Under the pieces are notes generated by a model. The model was given only the letters and a program-made list of their open reading frames with translations, did no database searches and was not told the origin of the DNA. Shown piece after piece: positions 48,425 through 56,634 of a stretch of DNA of 64,000 nucleotides; the first letter of the stretch is position 1; each line of letters begins with the position of its first letter. The stretch is from Variovorax sp. Root411. Lineage in GTDB: Bacteria; Pseudomonadota; Gammaproteobacteria; Burkholderiales; Burkholderiaceae_C. The translations under genes were made by a program, and so were the position numbers. The DNA is taken from positions 1 to 64,000 of the forward strand of contig NZ_LMDW01000002.1 in NCBI RefSeq assembly GCF_001425205.1, given 5' to 3'.

Positions 48425-50145
48425 AGAAACTTCCGCTCTTCAACCGCAGCGAACTGGGGCGCGCGCTCTGGGGGTTCCGCAGGGAGTTCCTGCTGGTCGG
48501 GATGCTGAGCTTCCTGACCAATCTGCTCATGCTCGCGCCGACCATCTACATGCTGCAGCTGTTCGACCGCGTGCTGGCCAGTCAAAGTGAACTGACCCTG
48601 CTCGCGGTTTCCTTGATCACGATGTTCCTTTTCTGTGCGCTGGCCTTGTCGGAATGGCTGCGCTCGCGCCTGCTGGTGCGGGCCAGCTTGCGTTTCGACC
48701 GGCAACTGAGCACCCGGGTGTTCAACGGGAGCTTTCAGGCCTACCTCGGCCAGTCGGCATCCACCGGGTCGAGGCCGTTCGCAGACCTGAACCAGATCCG
48801 CCAGTTCCTGACCGGCCTGGGCGTCTTTGCGCTCTTCGATGCACCCTGGGCGCCGATCTACATCGCGGTGATCTTCTTTCTTCATCCCTGGATCGGCGTC
48901 CTGGCGCTTGGGTTCGCCCTGGTCCAGGCCGCACTGGCCTGGTTCGGCCAGAGGAAGACCGTCGCGCCATCGGAAGCGGCCCTGAAAGCCGCGAGCGAGA
49001 CGATGAGCGACCTGCAGAGCAAGCTTCGGAACATCGAGATGCTCGAATCGATGGGCATGGTCGCCAACCTGCAAGAGCGCTGGAATCGCCAGCACGCGGC
49101 CTGCATGGACAAGAGCGCTTCCGCGCACGGCTTTGTCAATCGCGTGGCCGGCTGGAGCAAGTTCATACGCTACAGCCAACAGTCGCTCGCGCTGGGGGCA
49201 GGCGCGCTGCTGGTGATCGATGGCCAGTTGTCGGCAGGCGCGATGATTGCGGCGAACGTGCTGATGGGCCGCGCCCTCGCGCCCATCGACCAACTGCTCG
49301 GTGCGTGGCGGGGGTTTGTCTCCTGCCGTGCCGCACTCGAACGTCTCGAGAAACTGTTGGCCGACTTCCCCGAGCAGGCCCCTGCCCCTTCCCGAGCCGC
49401 GCCCACCGGCGAGATCAGCCTGCAAGGCGTCTTTGCGGAGGCTGCAGGGCGCACGGCCCCCATCCTGAAGAACATTTCGTTTGCGGTCCCCGCAGGAACC
49501 GTGGTCGCGGTGCTGGGGCCTTCCGGCTCGGGCAAGTCCACGCTGGTGAAGGTGATGGTCGGAATCTGGACGGCATCCCGTGGCGCGGTGCTGCTCGACG
49601 GCGTGCCGATCCGGGGCTGGAATCGTCTCGAGTTGGGCCCGCATCTTGGCTATTTGCCGCAGGACGTCGAATTGTTCGGGGGCTCCATTGCCGAGAACAT
49701 CGCGCGGCTCGGCGAGGTCGATTCGCGCAAGGTCATCGAGGCGGCATCCAGCGCCGGCCTGCACGAGACGATCCTGCGCTTTCCCAAAGGCTACGACACC
49801 CCCATCGGGGACGCGGGGCGCCTGCTTTCCGGGGGTCAGAGGCAGCGCATCGGGCTGGCCCGGGCGCTCTATGGCAACCCATCGCTCATCGTTCTGGACG
49901 AGCCGAATGCCAACCTGGACGATGCCGGGGAAGCAGCGCTGCTGCGAGCCATACGGGAGCTGAAGGCCAAGGGGACAACGGTGTTCCTGGTGACCCACCG
50001 CCAGGGCGCGGTGGCCGTGGCCGACCGCCTCATGGTTCTGAGCGATGGCGAACTGACGGCAGACGGACCACGCGATGCCGTGCTCGCATCTTTTCGTCGC
50101 CCTCGGCCTGGCGTGCGGCCGGCGGCCTTGGTGCAGTCGGCCTGA
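48421..50145 (+). CDS. Type I secretion ABC transporter (permease/ATPase), second of two
   Basis: Half-transporter of 574 residues, same family and layout as its upstream neighbour. Walker A GPSGSGKST is again at residue 366, with LSGGQRQR, LIVLDEPN and VTHRQG. The membrane part differs clearly from the first copy. Because the two genes overlap by 4 bases and share one HlyD gene, a heterodimeric exporter is the simplest reading. Two separate homodimers or sub-specialised exporters are alternatives. Confidence 0.92.
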   Translation: MKKLPLFNRSELGRALWGFRREFLLVGMLSFLTNLLMLAPTIYMLQLFDRVLASQSELTLLAVSLITMFLFCALALSEWLRSRLLVRASLRFDRQLSTRVFNGSFQAYLGQSASTGSRPFADLNQIRQFLTGLGVFALFDAPWAPIYIAVIFFLHPWIGVLALGFALVQAALAWFGQRKTVAPSEAALKAASETMSDLQSKLRNIEMLESMGMVANLQERWNRQHAACMDKSASAHGFVNRVAGWSKFIRYSQQSLALGAGALLVIDGQLSAGAMIAANVLMGRALAPIDQLLGAWRGFVSCRAALERLEKLLADFPEQAPAPSRAAPTGEISLQGVFAEAAGRTAPILKNISFAVPAGTVVAVLGPSGSGKSTLVKVMVGIWTASRGAVLLDGVPIRGWNRLELGPHLGYLPQDVELFGGSIAENIARLGEVDSRKVIEAASSAGLHETILRFPKGYDTPIGDAGRLLSGGQRQRIGLARALYGNPSLIVLDEPNANLDDAGEAALLRAIRELKAKGTTVFLVTHRQGAVAVADRLMVLSDGELTADGPRDAVLASFRRPRPGVRPAALVQSA

Positions 50146-50189
50146 TCCGGCGCCGTCCTGTCCTCGATTCATCTCGCAGGGAGTTCCAA

Positions 50190-51557
50190 ATGGCCAAACC
50201 GAACCTTCTCAGAGACGTGAGTTCCGTCCCCTCGCCGATCGAGGACGATCGATCGCAGGATGCCAATGGACTCGGAAACGAGTTTGGACGCGCAGGGCGA
50301 ATCGGCGCATGGGCCTTGGTCGCAGGGTTCGGCGGGTTTCTGCTGTGGGCCGCATTTGCTCCGCTGGACGAGGGCGTGCCGAGCCAGGGGCAAGTCGCCA
50401 TCGACACGAAGCGCAAGGCGGTCCAGCACCAGATCGGAGGCATCCTCAAGGAGGTGCGGGTCGGCGAAGGCGATCAAGTCCAGGAAGGCCAGTTGCTGTT
50501 CAAGCTCGACGACGCCGCGGCCAGGGCGAGCTTCGAAACCGTGCGGCAGCGCTACCTGGGGTTTCGCGCCATACAAGGCCGCCTGCTGGCCGAGCAGGGG
50601 GGACAGGACACCATCGATTTCCATCCGGACTTGCAGGCGGCTGCCACGGACCCGCTGATCCGGCAACAGATGTTCAACCAGGAGCAACTGCTCAGGTCGC
50701 GCCGCGCCGCCTTGCGCGCCGACCTGCAATCGATCGAAGAGAACATCCAGGGCCAGCAAGCGTTGTCTCAAGCCTACGCAAGCATGTTGAGCAGCCGCCG
50801 AACCCAGCTTGCGCTTCTCGACGAGGAACTGACCCAGACACGCAAGATGGTTGCCGAAGGCTATGTCCCGCGCACTCGCCAGCTGGAGATGGAGCGCCAG
50901 GCAGCGGAATCGAGCACCTTCATTGCCGAACTCATCGGCAACATGGGCCGGGCCCGGCGGTCGGTCGCGGAGCTTCGCCAGCGCGCCATCGCCAAGCAGC
51001 AGGAGTACCACAAGGAAGTGGAGACACAGCAGGCGGAAGTCAGCCGCGAGGTGCTTGGAGACTTCGAGAAGTTCCTCGCCTTGCGGGACGAACTGGGCCG
51101 CACCGAGATCCGCTCGCCCGCTTCGGGCCAGGTGGTGGCACTGGTGGCGCAGACCGTGGGCGGCGTGATCGCGCCGGGGCAAAAGCTGATGGATGTGGTG
51201 CCTGCCAACGAGCCCTTGCTGCTTGAAACGAGAGTGCCACCCCATCTGATCGACCGCGTCCACGCCGGCATACCGGTGGACGTGCGTTTCTCGACGTTTG
51301 CCCATTCTCCGCAGCTCGTGGTGCAGGGCAGGCTGGTTTCGGTATCCGGCGATCTGTTGACGGACGCCCAGACCAACACGAGCTATTTCCTCGCGCGGGT
51401 GGCGGTGACGCAGGAGGGCCTGAGAAAGCTGGGCAAACGTTCGTTGCAGCCGGGCATGCCGGTCGAGGTGGTCTTCAAGACGGGGGAACGCTCGCTGCTC
51501 GTCTACCTCCTGCATCCGCTCACCAGGCGCATCGCAGCCTCCATGAAGGAAGAATGA
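50190..51557 (+). CDS. HlyD family type I secretion periplasmic adaptor
   Basis: Membrane-fusion protein of 455 residues: short cytoplasmic N terminus, one transmembrane helix (GAWALVAGFGGFLLWAAFAP, about 37-56), then a lipoyl half (KAVQHQIGGILKEVRVGEGD), a long coiled-coil hairpin (about 110-290) and the second lipoyl half (EIRSPASGQVV), ending in beta-barrel and membrane-proximal domains. It is the PrtE/AprE type. GGGAG lies 8 bases before the ATG. No outer-membrane TolC-type gene follows in the window. Confidence 0.93.
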   Translation: MAKPNLLRDVSSVPSPIEDDRSQDANGLGNEFGRAGRIGAWALVAGFGGFLLWAAFAPLDEGVPSQGQVAIDTKRKAVQHQIGGILKEVRVGEGDQVQEGQLLFKLDDAAARASFETVRQRYLGFRAIQGRLLAEQGGQDTIDFHPDLQAAATDPLIRQQMFNQEQLLRSRRAALRADLQSIEENIQGQQALSQAYASMLSSRRTQLALLDEELTQTRKMVAEGYVPRTRQLEMERQAAESSTFIAELIGNMGRARRSVAELRQRAIAKQQEYHKEVETQQAEVSREVLGDFEKFLALRDELGRTEIRSPASGQVVALVAQTVGGVIAPGQKLMDVVPANEPLLLETRVPPHLIDRVHAGIPVDVRFSTFAHSPQLVVQGRLVSVSGDLLTDAQTNTSYFLARVAVTQEGLRKLGKRSLQPGMPVEVVFKTGERSLLVYLLHPLTRRIAASMKEE

Positions 51558-51683
51558 TCAGTAAAGAAAACTCTGCTTCCGGGTCACCGCACGGGTGGCC
51601 CAGGATTACGATTCAATCGTTCACGTGCGGCTTGGCACGAGGCTGCCGCGAACCAGTTGCTCACTCGTGCAAGGAGAGTAGCG

Positions 51684-52064
51684 ATGGCCAGTCCCATGAA
51701 TGTCAACAAGCTTCAGACGAAATCCCATGACGAACCGGACGAGGTTCGGGAGCCCGAAAAGACCCGGGTCGAGGTGGTCCGCCTCGAGGGCTACACGCTC
51801 GGACGCTTCAAGTTCGAGCCCGGGTGGCGCTGGTCGAAATGCATCAAGCCGGTCGTGGGCACGGACAGTTGCCAAGTGGCTCACGTCGGGTACGCGGTTT
51901 CCGGTCGAATCACCGTGCAAATGAATGACGGCTCGCAAGCCGTCATCAAGGAAGGCATGTCGTACACCATCCCGCCGGGCCACGACGCGTGGGTCGAAGG
52001 CAACGACTCGTTCGTCGGCCTCGAGGTGATGAGCGCAGAGGAATACGCAAAGTCCAAGAGCTGA
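51684..52064 (+). CDS. Cupin domain protein
   Basis: Protein of 126 residues with a single small cupin barrel: FKFEPGWRWSKCIKPVVG, HVGYAVSGRITVQMNDGSQ and GMSYTIPPGHDAWVEGNDSF. One His of the second motif is visible (PPGHDAW), while the first motif has only one His (VAHVGY), so metal binding is uncertain. AAGGAG lies 10 bases before the ATG at 51684. It lies 126 bases after the HlyD gene. Function unknown. Confidence 0.85.
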   Translation: MASPMNVNKLQTKSHDEPDEVREPEKTRVEVVRLEGYTLGRFKFEPGWRWSKCIKPVVGTDSCQVAHVGYAVSGRITVQMNDGSQAVIKEGMSYTIPPGHDAWVEGNDSFVGLEVMSAEEYAKSKS

Positions 52065-52136
52065 CCCGACGTGGTTGTATTGGCGAGCATGTTCTACCTC
52101 GCTTCCGCGACGCTGCCGGTTCCCGATGAATAGTTG

Positions 52137-52583
52137 TCAAGTGCCACTCGACAGCACGTTTTCCTGGTGTTCCAGTACCGCCCTCCATGCCTCGTCATGG
52201 CGCCGCATGGAGGCCTCGTTCGGAAAGCCGGAATGCGTCAGGCGGACAAGTGCCCCGGAACCATTCGGCGCAATGTCGACAGTGACCACCGTCTCGGCGC
52301 CTTCGGTGCCGCCTGCGCCGGTCAACCACGTGACTTCGACCAGTCGATCGGGCATGAGGCGGAGGAATCGACCGTAGTGGGGATGCCGTTGTTCGCCATG
52401 CCGGGTTTCGAAGAAGAACGGCGCGTCCACCTTCGGCGTCATCAACACGGTGCCCGGTGCGGCGAACCAGCGATCGAATTGCTGCGCCCAGGCCAGGAAG
52501 ATCGCGTGCGGGGCACAGGCCATCCTGCGCTCGACGACGCAATGAATGGGGCGGGCGGAAAGGTCGGGTTCTGCAATTGCCAT
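52137..52583 (-). CDS. SRPBCC (AHSA1-like) domain protein
   Basis: Protein of 148 residues with the helix-grip fold of the SRPBCC superfamily. Typical segments are APHAIFLAWAQQFDRWFAAPG near the N terminus, the central GRFLRLMPDRLVEVTWL, and SGALVRLTHSGFPNEASMRRHDEAWRAVLE at the end. AHSA1-like proteins bind hydrophobic ligands or act with chaperones; bacterial ones are mostly uncharacterised. It is alone on the minus strand here, convergent with the cupin gene. Confidence 0.87.
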   Translation of the reverse strand: MAIAEPDLSARPIHCVVERRMACAPHAIFLAWAQQFDRWFAAPGTVLMTPKVDAPFFFETRHGEQRHPHYGRFLRLMPDRLVEVTWLTGAGGTEGAETVVTVDIAPNGSGALVRLTHSGFPNEASMRRHDEAWRAVLEHQENVLSSGT

Positions 52584-52715
52584 GACGTTCTCCTTCGACC
52601 TCGTGGGTGCATTGCGGACTCGTATCCGTCAGCGGAAATCTGCCGGCCGGGTAGGACACCCGCAAAGTCCTCCGGCGCACCGACCTGATCGATGCTGCCC
52701 TGCCCGGCAGGGAGA

Positions 52716-52741
52716 GCGCCCCTTGCCGCGGCCAGGGGCGC
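52716..52741. terminator. GC-rich hairpin after the oxidoreductase-like small gene
   Basis: GCGCCCCT and AGGGGCGC form an eight-base stem with a 10-base loop, followed on the minus strand by a second hairpin, CCCTGCCGGGCAGGG. It lies 13 bases past the minus-strand stop at 52755. No T-run is present, so this is a possible terminator only. Confidence 0.35.
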
Positions 52742-52754
52742 CATGCCTGAGCCT

Positions 52755-52976
52755 TCAATCGAGCAGCAGCGAGGCCTCGTCGCGCCAGTAGGCCACGGCG
52801 GCAAGCCAGCCCTCCCACACACAGCCGTTGCAGCCGCGGCCGCAGCAGGTGGTGGGCTCGGGCGGCGGCGCACGCATGGCGACCCCCTGGGCATCGAGCA
52901 CCGCCTGCACGCGGGCAATCAACGCTTGCGCGCCGGCAAGGTTCGTGGGCTCGGGCAGCCGGTCGATGAGATTCAT
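52755..52976 (-). CDS. Small oxidoreductase-like domain protein
   Basis: Protein of 73 residues matching the short 'oxidoreductase-like' N-terminal domain (PF09791 type): PPPEPTTCCGRGCNGCVWEGW followed by AAVAYWRDEASLLL. The CCGRGCNGC cluster of four cysteines is diagnostic and probably binds metal or an Fe-S centre. The start at 52976 (MNLIDRLPEP) is preferred over one seven codons upstream. Function unknown. Confidence 0.8.
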   Translation of the reverse strand: MNLIDRLPEPTNLAGAQALIARVQAVLDAQGVAMRAPPPEPTTCCGRGCNGCVWEGWLAAVAYWRDEASLLLD

Positions 52977-52989
52977 GGCGGCGAGGTTC

Positions 52990-53191
52990 TCACACATCCA
53001 GATTCAACTCGAGCCCCATCTTCGCGCCGCCCGATTCGCTCGACCCGATGGTCAGCCGCCCGCGATGCAGCCGAGTGACCTGGGCCACGAGGTGAAGACC
53101 CAGCCCCCGCGCCCCGCCCGCGCAGGTTGGTGAGCGCGTGTTCGAGCGACGGTGCATCGCCGCGCACCATGAGCGCGTGCGGATCGCGCGG
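52990..53191 (-). pseudogene. Remnant of a sensor histidine kinase C terminus
   Basis: One frame reads DPHALMVRGDAPSLEHALTN, like the N-box region of a QseC-type histidine kinase ATPase domain. Another frame reads GLGLHLVAQVTRLHRG and SSESGGAKMGLELNLDV, the G2 box and end of the same domain. The piece between (about 40-60 residues, including the G1 box) is missing and the halves are out of frame, so this is a decayed gene end. It begins right at the stop of the HbpS-like gene. Confidence 0.7.
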
Positions 53192-53620
53192 TCAGAGCGC
53201 CTCCGCGCCCACGGCCGCCACCTGCGCATCCTGCGTCGACTGCATGCCCGAGACGCCGATGGCGCCGACGAGGCAGCCTTGGTGCATCAGCGGCAAGCCG
53301 CCTTCGAGCGGGCATGCGCCCTCGGTGGCCAAAAGCCGCAGGTTCAGCCCGCCCGCGGCCAGTGCTTCTTCGAACACGTGCGTCGGCCGCTTGAAGCGCA
53401 CGGTGCTGCGCGCCTTGGCCTGTGCAATCTCGACGCTGCCGGTCTGCGCGTGGTCCATCTTGTGCAGCACCACGAGGTTGGCGGCGCTGTCCATCACCGC
53501 GATGACCATCGGCCAGCCGTTGGCGCGCGCCTCGGCTTCGGCGGCCGCGGTGACGCGCCGGGCGATGTCGAGGGACACGGGCGGGCCGTAGGAAATGAAG
53601 GTTTGTTGCGCGGGGCTCAT
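53192..53620 (-). CDS. GlcG/HbpS family heme-binding-type protein
   Basis: Protein of 142 residues of the GlcG/HbpS/PduO-C family: SLDIARRVTAAAEAEARANGWPMVI, DSAANLVVLHKMDHA and GLPLMHQGCLVGAIGVSG are the usual segments. Members bind heme or cobalamin or accompany glycolate and diol enzymes. There is no signal peptide, so it is cytoplasmic. It is divergent from the LysR gene at 53677, which may control it. Confidence 0.88.
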   Translation of the reverse strand: MSPAQQTFISYGPPVSLDIARRVTAAAEAEARANGWPMVIAVMDSAANLVVLHKMDHAQTGSVEIAQAKARSTVRFKRPTHVFEEALAAGGLNLRLLATEGACPLEGGLPLMHQGCLVGAIGVSGMQSTQDAQVAAVGAEAL

Positions 53621-53676
53621 GGCGAATCCTGTGAAGTGACGAACGATGCACAGGACGATATCGGCGGGCAGAATGA

Positions 53677-54621
53677 TTGGCCATTCCCCAAAACTTCGCA
53701 TCCGTTGTGCACGAATCGCCAGCTCACCGCCTCGACGCCTCCGCGCCCGCTTCCCTTGCGTCCCTTGCGTGGGACGACATTCGCTTTTTCGTGGCCGTGG
53801 CGCGCGAGGGCAGCCTCTCGGGTGCCGCGCGGCAGTTGCGCGTGGAGCATTCGACGGTCGCGCGCCGCGTCGGCGCATTGGAGTCGCACATCGGCGTGCG
53901 CCTCTTCGACCGCCTGCCGCGAAGCTGGGCGCTGACGGACGAAGGCGAAGCGCTGCTCGCACCCGCCGAGCGGCTCGAGCAGGAAGTGCTCGCCTTCGCG
54001 CGTGTCGCCGCGGCGAACACGGCGGACCAAGGCACGGTGCGCGTCTCGGCGCCGCCTGCCTTTGCCAGTCACTTCATCGTGCCGCTGTGGACCGCGCAGG
54101 CTGACCGGCGGCCGGGCATCGCGCTCGACATCGTCGGAGAACTCCGTAGTGCCAACCTGCAGCGCCGCGACGCGGACATCGCGGTCCGCTTCATGCGCCC
54201 GACCGAGCCCGGCCTAACTGCACGCAAGCTCGGCGAATTGGCCTTCCGCCTCTACGCCGCGCCGGTGTGGCTCACGCGCGCGGAGCCCGACTGGCGCTTT
54301 CTGGGCTACAGCGATTCGCTCGGCAACGTGCCGCACCAGCGGCTGCTGGCCGATCTTGCCGGCACGCGCCCTTTCGTCCTGCGCAGCAACGACCTCACGG
54401 CCCTGCACAACGCTTGCCGCTGCGGCTTGGGCCTCGCGATGCTGCCGGACTTCATGGCGCGCGACGATGCCGCACTGGTCGAAGTGCCGGGCGAAGTTCG
54501 GCCCGTGATGCGGGAGGTGTGGAGCGTTGTGCACCCCGACGTGAGGCGCTCGCCGCGCGTCAGGACTGTGGCCGACGCGCTGGCGGAAATGGTCGGCGCC
54601 CACGCCGGGCGCCTGGCGTGA
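53677..54621 (+). CDS. LysR-family regulator
   Basis: LysR regulator of up to 314 residues. The winged helix starts about residue 30 (LAWDDIRFFVAVAREGSLSGAA), with RQLRVEHSTVARRVGALE as recognition region, and residues 115-305 form the effector domain. The N terminus is uncertain: no ATG precedes the domain in frame, so the start is a TTG at 53677 or a GTG at 53707, neither with a strong ribosome site. It is divergent from the HbpS-like gene. The stop abuts the convergent lpxO stop. Confidence 0.85.
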   Translation: MAIPQNFASVVHESPAHRLDASAPASLASLAWDDIRFFVAVAREGSLSGAARQLRVEHSTVARRVGALESHIGVRLFDRLPRSWALTDEGEALLAPAERLEQEVLAFARVAAANTADQGTVRVSAPPAFASHFIVPLWTAQADRRPGIALDIVGELRSANLQRRDADIAVRFMRPTEPGLTARKLGELAFRLYAAPVWLTRAEPDWRFLGYSDSLGNVPHQRLLADLAGTRPFVLRSNDLTALHNACRCGLGLAMLPDFMARDDAALVEVPGEVRPVMREVWSVVHPDVRRSPRVRTVADALAEMVGAHAGRLA

Positions 54622-55518
54622 TTACCAGAAGATCCAGAGCGCCAGGCCACCGAAGATGGCCCATTTCACGAGGTAGTACGCCCGCTTGTCCCACGCCTTC
54701 AGGCGCTTGCCCACCACGCGGATCTGGTAGATGTACTTGAACGCGCGGTTGAGGCCACCCGTCTTGTCGCCGGTGTCGTTGGGCGATGCGGCGGCGGCCA
54801 GCAGGTTCTTTGCGAACCAGCGGTTCACCGCGCTGGCCCAGCGGTACTTCAGCGGGCGCTCGATGTCGCAGAACAGGATCACGCGGTCGTGGTCGGTCGT
54901 GTTCTCTGCGTAGTGGATGTAGGTTTCGTCGAACACCACGGCCTCGCCGTCGCGCCAGTGGTAGCGCTGGCCGTCCACGTCGATGTAGCAGCCTTCGACG
55001 CCCGGCGTCCACAGGCCCAGGTGGTAGCGCAGCGAACCGGCGAAGGGGTCGCGGTGGCGCACGAGGCGGCTGCCCGGCGGCAGTTCGGCGAACATCGCGG
55101 CCTTGATGGTGCCGATGCCTTTGAGCAGCTCGGTCGTGCGCGGGCACAGCACCGCGGCCGACGGATGCGCCTCGTCGTACCACTTCAGGTAGAAGCGCTT
55201 CCAGCCGCTCTTGAAGAAGGAGTTGAAGCCAACGTCGTTGAACTGGCTCGACGCCTTGATGCTGCCGCCATTGCGCATGGCCAGCGCTTCCTCGCGGATG
55301 ACCTCCCAGTTCTCTTCGAGCACGCGCATCTCGGGGAACTGCGCGGGCGACAGGTACGGCGTACCCGGCACCTTCGAGAAAAGGTACATGAAGACGTTCA
55401 GCGGCGCGAGGAAGGTCGAGTGGTCGGAGAGCTGCCTGAAGAAGCGATGCCGCACCTGGCCGCGGAAATGAACGTAGAGCGCACTGAGCGCGAAGATGGC
55501 AAGAATGACCCACTTCAT
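54622..55518 (-). CDS. lpxO: Lipid A 2-hydroxylase (LpxO-like Asp/Asn beta-hydroxylase)
   Basis: Protein of 298 residues matching the LpxO layout: an N-terminal membrane helix (WVILAIFALSALYVHFRG), then RHRFFRQLSDHSTFLAPLNV and FMYLFSKVPGTPYL, and a 2-oxoglutarate/iron oxygenase core. Iron ligands are HRD in RLVRHRDPFAG and a His in THIHYAEN-type sequence (YIHYAENTTDHDR), with Arg in the following strand for oxoglutarate. It hydroxylates the 3'-secondary acyl chain of lipid A in the inner membrane, altering outer-membrane properties. A C-terminal hydrophobic helix is also present. Start at 55518. Confidence 0.88.
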   Translation of the reverse strand: MKWVILAIFALSALYVHFRGQVRHRFFRQLSDHSTFLAPLNVFMYLFSKVPGTPYLSPAQFPEMRVLEENWEVIREEALAMRNGGSIKASSQFNDVGFNSFFKSGWKRFYLKWYDEAHPSAAVLCPRTTELLKGIGTIKAAMFAELPPGSRLVRHRDPFAGSLRYHLGLWTPGVEGCYIDVDGQRYHWRDGEAVVFDETYIHYAENTTDHDRVILFCDIERPLKYRWASAVNRWFAKNLLAAAASPNDTGDKTGGLNRAFKYIYQIRVVGKRLKAWDKRAYYLVKWAIFGGLALWIFW

Positions 55519-55611
55519 TGTTGAAAGTGTCCTGTAAACGGCACCGGCTAGTGTAAATCCTTGCCCCAAAACGGACCTGACCACGCCTTTTGGCCGTGCG
55601 GCACCTGGCGC

Positions 55612-56013
55612 TCAGTCCGCCCAGCCGGTCTCGATCTCGGTCTTGACTTCGGTCATCAGCTTGTGCACCGGGCATTTGCCGGCCACGCGCAGCAACTCGT
55701 CGCGCTGCGCCTCGCTCAGGTCGCCGCTCAGGCGCAGGCCCGACTTGAGGCGGTAGACGCCCTTGCGCTCTTCGCCGTCGTCGCGGTCGACCACGACCTC
55801 GATGTCTTCCACCGGGATGCCCTTGCGGCGCGCGTAGATCAGCACGGTGAGCGCCTTGCATGCGGCGAGCGATGCGTCGTACAGGTCGTGCGGCTCGGGG
55901 CCCGCGTCGCTGCCGCCGCCCGCGGGCGAGGCGTCGACCGGAATCTCGTGATTGCGGATCTTGAGGATGTGGCGCGTGCCGGTGGTGCCGTCGCGGCGAA
56001 TCGAAATGGTCAT
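55612..56013 (-). CDS. OsmC family protein
   Basis: Protein of 133 residues with the OsmC/Ohr fold. The two redox cysteines are in LAACKALTVLIYARRKG (about residue 51) and AGKCPVHKLM (about 113). The N-terminal part (ILKIRNHEIPVDASPAGGGSDAGPEPHDLYDASLA) is typical of the YhfA/OsmC branch. It probably reduces organic hydroperoxides. It follows the lrp-type gene by 25 bases on the same strand and may be co-transcribed. Confidence 0.9.
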   Translation of the reverse strand: MTISIRRDGTTGTRHILKIRNHEIPVDASPAGGGSDAGPEPHDLYDASLAACKALTVLIYARRKGIPVEDIEVVVDRDDGEERKGVYRLKSGLRLSGDLSEAQRDELLRVAGKCPVHKLMTEVKTEIETGWAD

Positions 56014-56038
56014 GCCTGTCCTTGAATGATGCGTGTGC

Positions 56039-56506
56039 TCAGCGGTCGACCGCCAGCATCAGCGTTTCCTTGATTTCTTCCATCACCACGTAGCTGTGCG
56101 ACTCGGCCGCCACCGGCAGCTTCTTCAGGATGTCGCCCAGCAGGTGCCGGTACTCGCTCATGCCGCTGAGGCGCGCCTTCACGAGGTAGTCGAAGCTGCC
56201 CGACACGAGATGGCATTCGAGCACCTCGGGCATGTGCAGCAGTTCCTTTCGCACCTTGTCGAACACCTCGCCCGACTTGGCCGAGAGCTTGATCTCGACG
56301 AACACCAGCAGCGTCTTGCCCAGTGCCTCGGGCGACACGTGCGCGTGGTAGCCGGTGATGACGCCGTCGCGCTCCATGCGCTTCACGCGCTCGGCGCAGG
56401 GCGATGCCGACAGGCCGATGTGCTCGGCCAGCTCGGTCATGGAAACGCGGCCCTGGCGCTGCAAAAGGTCGAGGATGCGACGGTCGATTCGATCGAGTTC
56501 GGGCAT
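56039..56506 (-). CDS. Lrp/AsnC family regulator, divergent from dadA
   Basis: Regulator of 155 residues: helix-turn-helix at 1-60 (LDRIDRRILDLLQRQGRVSM, then LAEHIGLSASPCAERVKRME) and a RAM ligand-binding domain at 70-150. I chose the ATG at 56506 (MPELDRID); 22 more codons exist upstream in frame. It lies 128 bases from the divergent dadA start. In other proteobacteria Lrp or DadR controls dadA in response to alanine or leucine, and the same is likely here. Confidence 0.9.
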   Translation of the reverse strand: MPELDRIDRRILDLLQRQGRVSMTELAEHIGLSASPCAERVKRMERDGVITGYHAHVSPEALGKTLLVFVEIKLSAKSGEVFDKVRKELLHMPEVLECHLVSGSFDYLVKARLSGMSEYRHLLGDILKKLPVAAESHSYVVMEEIKETLMLAVDR

Positions 56507-56634
56507 TTCACTCCGCGCGCGGGTTTGGACGATGGCCGACAGTGTATTCCACCGCCAAACCCATGAAAACAATGGAATTCACTGCCTTGAGCACTTTAGA
56601 TTCCCTTCATTCCATCTGAATCGGCAAATACACC

